Below are positions 61,752 to 64,000 of a DNA stretch of 64,000 bases, piece by piece. The stretch comes from Thioalkalivibrio sp. ALJ7 (GTDB lineage: Bacteria; Pseudomonadota; Gammaproteobacteria; Ectothiorhodospirales; Ectothiorhodospiraceae), in contig NZ_AQXQ01000012.1 of NCBI RefSeq assembly GCF_000376865.1, positions 372,001 to 436,000 on the forward strand. The letters are read 5' to 3'. Position numbers and translations under genes: made by a program. Within the stretch, counting starts at the first letter, position 1. Each line of letters opens with the position of its first letter. The notes beneath the pieces were generated by a model that was not told the origin of the DNA, made no database searches, and was given only the letters and a program-made list of their open reading frames with translations.

Positions 61752-64000
61752 ATGACTCGAAGCGATCAACACGACCGATTCCTGCCCAAGGACAAGGAAC
61801 TGCGCGCCCGCGTGCGCCTGTTCGGGGAACTGCTGGGCAACGTGATCTACAAGCTGGAAGGCCAGGCCGTGTTCAACGCGGTGGAGAAGCTGCGACGCGG
61901 CTTCGTCAGCCTGCGCAAGGAGGAAGATGCCGAGCTGCGCCGCCAGCTGATGGCCGACATCACGCACTTCGACGCCGCGCTGACCGAGCGTGTGATCCGC
62001 GCCTTCAGCATCTACTTCAGTCTGGTGAACATCGCCGAGGAAGATCTGTTCTACCGCTGGCGCCGTGCCCAGGTCTCCAGCGGCGAACCGCTATGGACCG
62101 GTTCCTTCGACCAGACCCTGCGTGAACTGCATGACGAGGGCATCACCGCCGAGGAGCTGGAACGGCTGCTGAACGAGATGCACTACCAGCCGGTGTTCAC
62201 CGCGCATCCCACCGAGGCCCGACGCCGGACCACGATGGAGAATCAGCGACGGGTCTTCGAGACCGCCGACCGGCTGAACCAGCCGGGCCTGGGCGAAGAA
62301 GAACGCCGCCTGATCACCGAGGAACTGGAAACCCAGATCCAGCTGCTGTGGCGTACCAACGAGGTGCGGGTGAAGAAGCCCCAGGTCCAGGACGAGATCA
62401 AGTACGGTCTGTTCTACTTCGAGGAGAGCCTGTTCGAGGCCATCCCGCAGTCCTACCGCTTCCTGGAAAAGGCCATCCGCCGCATCTACGGCGTGAACGC
62501 CGACGGCAGCCTTCCCGTGCGTATCCCGGCCTTCCTGCATTTCGGCTCCTGGATCGGCGGCGACCGCGATGGCAACCCCAATGTCACCCCGGAGGTCACC
62601 GAACTGGCCTGTCGTCTAGCCATGGAACAGGTGTTGCGCGAGTACATCAAGCGGGTGAATCACCTGCGCAACGTGCTCACGCACTCGGCCTTCATGTGCC
62701 AGCCGTCGCAGGCCTTCCTCGACAGCCTGGAATCCGACGGCAACATCGCCAACGCGGTGTTTCAGGGCGCTTCGGATCGCTTCGAGAGCGAGCCCTACCG
62801 GCGCAAGCTCTACATCATGCGCTACCGCCTGCGCGAGACCCTGGACACCGTGGTGCGCCGAGTCCACGGCGAGGCCGCCGTACTCCCCACCAACAGCGCC
62901 TACGCCGATGCCCAGGCCTTCCTGCAGGACCTGAAGCTGATCCGCGACTCGCTGATCAGCCACGGCGACCGCAACATCGCCAGCGGCGCGCTAACCGACC
63001 TGATCCGTCTGGTCGAGACCTTTGGCTTTCACCTCCATCACCTGGACGTGCGCCAGGAATCCACCGTCCACTCCGACGCGATCGCGGAACTGCTGGGCCA
63101 ACTGGCACCGGATACCGACTACGCCGCACTGGACGAGAACGGTCGCCAGAAGGCCCTGAGCGAGCTGATCGCCGCCGATACGCTCCCCGAGCTGGACCGC
63201 GAAGCCCTCGGCGAGAGCACCCGCGAGACCCTGCGCGTATTCGAGGTGATCCAGGCCATGCGCCGCGAGGTCGGACCGGACGGCATCGGGACCTACGTGA
63301 TCTCCATGACCCACGCGGCCTCGCATGTGCTCGAGGTCCTGCTGCTGGGACGCCTGGCCGGACTCGCGGGCAACGACGAGCAAGGCAACCCCTTCTGTTG
63401 CCTGCGCATCTCGCCCTTGTTCGAGACCATCGAAGACCTGCTGCACGTGGAAGACGTGCTCGAGGGCCTGCTGTCCAACCCGGTGTACGCCCGCCTGCTG
63501 GCCGCCTCCGGCAACATCCAGGACGTCATGCTCGGCTACTCGGATTCCTGCAAGGACGGCGGCATTCTCGCCTCCAGCTGGAACCTCTACGAGGCGCAGA
63601 AGAAGATCGTCGGCATCACCGACCGCTTCAGCGTGCGCTGCCAGTTGTTCCACGGCCGTGGCGGCACCGTCGGCCGCGGCGGTGGCCCGACCCACGAGTC
63701 CATCCTCGCCCAGCCCCCGGCCACCGTGCAGGGACGCATCAAATTCACCGAACAGGGTGAGGTGCTGTCGTACAAGTACTCCAACGTGGAAACCGCGGTG
63801 TACGAGTTGGGTATGGGCGCGACTGGCGTGATGCTCGCCTCGCGCAGCCTGGTCCGGCCACCGCGCCAGGACCGCGATGACTACCGCGCCACCATGCACG
63901 AGCTCGCGGAAAGCGGCGAGGATGCCTACCGCGGACTGATCGACCGCACCGACGGCGTGCTCGACTACTTCTATGAGGTCACCCCGGTCCAGGAGATCGG
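61752..64000 (+). CDS. ppc: Phosphoenolpyruvate carboxylase, cut by the right window edge
   Basis: About 749 codons are visible and the frame stays open to the edge. It carboxylates phosphoenolpyruvate to oxaloacetate to refill the TCA cycle. Catalytic segments are present: FTAHPTEARRRTT (active-site His), GSWIGGDRDGNPNVTPEVT, HHLDVRQESTVHSDAI, GYSDSCKDGGILAS (Lys and Asp), and FHGRGGTVGRGGGPTHESIL (Gly-rich catalytic loop). It starts MTRSDQHDRFLPKDKELRAR at the ATG 61752; no strong ribosome site is seen. It is the second gene after glgA, with its own promoter. Some 130 C-terminal residues lie outside the window. Confidence 0.97.
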   Translation, partial: MTRSDQHDRFLPKDKELRARVRLFGELLGNVIYKLEGQAVFNAVEKLRRGFVSLRKEEDAELRRQLMADITHFDAALTERVIRAFSIYFSLVNIAEEDLFYRWRRAQVSSGEPLWTGSFDQTLRELHDEGITAEELERLLNEMHYQPVFTAHPTEARRRTTMENQRRVFETADRLNQPGLGEEERRLITEELETQIQLLWRTNEVRVKKPQVQDEIKYGLFYFEESLFEAIPQSYRFLEKAIRRIYGVNADGSLPVRIPAFLHFGSWIGGDRDGNPNVTPEVTELACRLAMEQVLREYIKRVNHLRNVLTHSAFMCQPSQAFLDSLESDGNIANAVFQGASDRFESEPYRRKLYIMRYRLRETLDTVVRRVHGEAAVLPTNSAYADAQAFLQDLKLIRDSLISHGDRNIASGALTDLIRLVETFGFHLHHLDVRQESTVHSDAIAELLGQLAPDTDYAALDENGRQKALSELIAADTLPELDREALGESTRETLRVFEVIQAMRREVGPDGIGTYVISMTHAASHVLEVLLLGRLAGLAGNDEQGNPFCCLRISPLFETIEDLLHVEDVLEGLLSNPVYARLLAASGNIQDVMLGYSDSCKDGGILASSWNLYEAQKKIVGITDRFSVRCQLFHGRGGTVGRGGGPTHESILAQPPATVQGRIKFTEQGEVLSYKYSNVETAVYELGMGATGVMLASRSLVRPPRQDRDDYRATMHELAESGEDAYRGLIDRTDGVLDYFYEVTPVQEI

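Noticed and set aside
62348-63760. Plus-strand frame of 470 codons inside ppc
   Set aside because: Out of frame with clearly conserved PEP carboxylase; composition is Arg/Gly/Pro-rich shadow.

Overview
The window looks like chromosomal DNA of a GC-rich, probably halophilic or haloalkaliphilic gammaproteobacterium of the Ectothiorhodospiraceae / Thioalkalivibrio type. This is inferred from a Tat-exported high-potential iron-sulfur protein (HiPIP), a BCCT compatible-solute transporter, many acidic proteins, gammaproteobacterial gene order (guaB-guaA, rplU-rpmA-obgE divergent from ispB, gmk-rpoZ-spoT) and a Pseudomonas-like REP sequence. I see no prophage, insertion sequence, CRISPR array or rRNA. 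The one RNA gene found is tRNA-Pro(CGG). Both ends cut a gene: ftsK on the left (minus strand) and ppc on the right (plus strand).

1-6.6 kb: the ftsK 5' end; a single gene joining an FKBP/SlyD-like region, a methyltransferase and a DUF429 domain; a three-gene unit with a GluR0-like ligand-gated potassium channel and two PII-like proteins; a BCCT transporter; a PEBP-family protein. 6.7-11.6 kb: an RNA-processing neighbourhood with a beta-CASP nuclease, a Na/Pi transporter-PhoU fusion whose stop overlaps the start of a Pab1020-family RNA ligase, and the PIN-domain RNA ligase partner facing it. 11.7-22.4 kb: signalling block with an HDOD protein, a membrane-anchored BLUF photoreceptor, an Hpt-REC-REC-GGDEF diguanylate cyclase, a lone response regulator and two giant related PAS/GAF histidine kinases without receivers. 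The last kinase gene follows guaA by 24 bases.

22.4-36.5 kb: core metabolism and information genes: guaA, guaB, a DUF4197 protein, xseA, a REPIN, proB, obgE, rpmA, rplU, ispB, tRNA-Pro, gmk, rpoZ, spoT and a class I O-methyltransferase. 36.5-48.2 kb: a dispersed palindromic repeat, a lipoprotein, a secreted coiled-coil protein with a cytochrome c lipoprotein, a GAF-GGDEF-EAL protein, a P-type ATPase, a small outer-membrane barrel, the HiPIP gene and a membrane-PAS-GGDEF-EAL protein. 48.2-64 kb: an unrecognised protein, a TetR regulator with an AhpD-like protein, a QTMAN-like glycosyltransferase, lytic transglycosylase MltF, two small stress-type membrane proteins, a FadL-family porin, a membrane-anchored metzincin with a long coiled-coil insertion, a DUF3617 protein, a second copy of the palindromic repeat, a DUF938 methyltransferase, an exported BFN-PDZ protein, pgi, glgA and ppc.

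The parts that most merit attention are the channel-PII unit, the RNA ligase/PIN/beta-CASP cluster, the light/phosphorelay/c-di-GMP block, and several unusual domain fusions (FKBP-methyltransferase-DUF429, BFN-PDZ, metzincin with coiled coil). All functional assignments come from recognising motifs by eye in the translated sequence; no database search was run.
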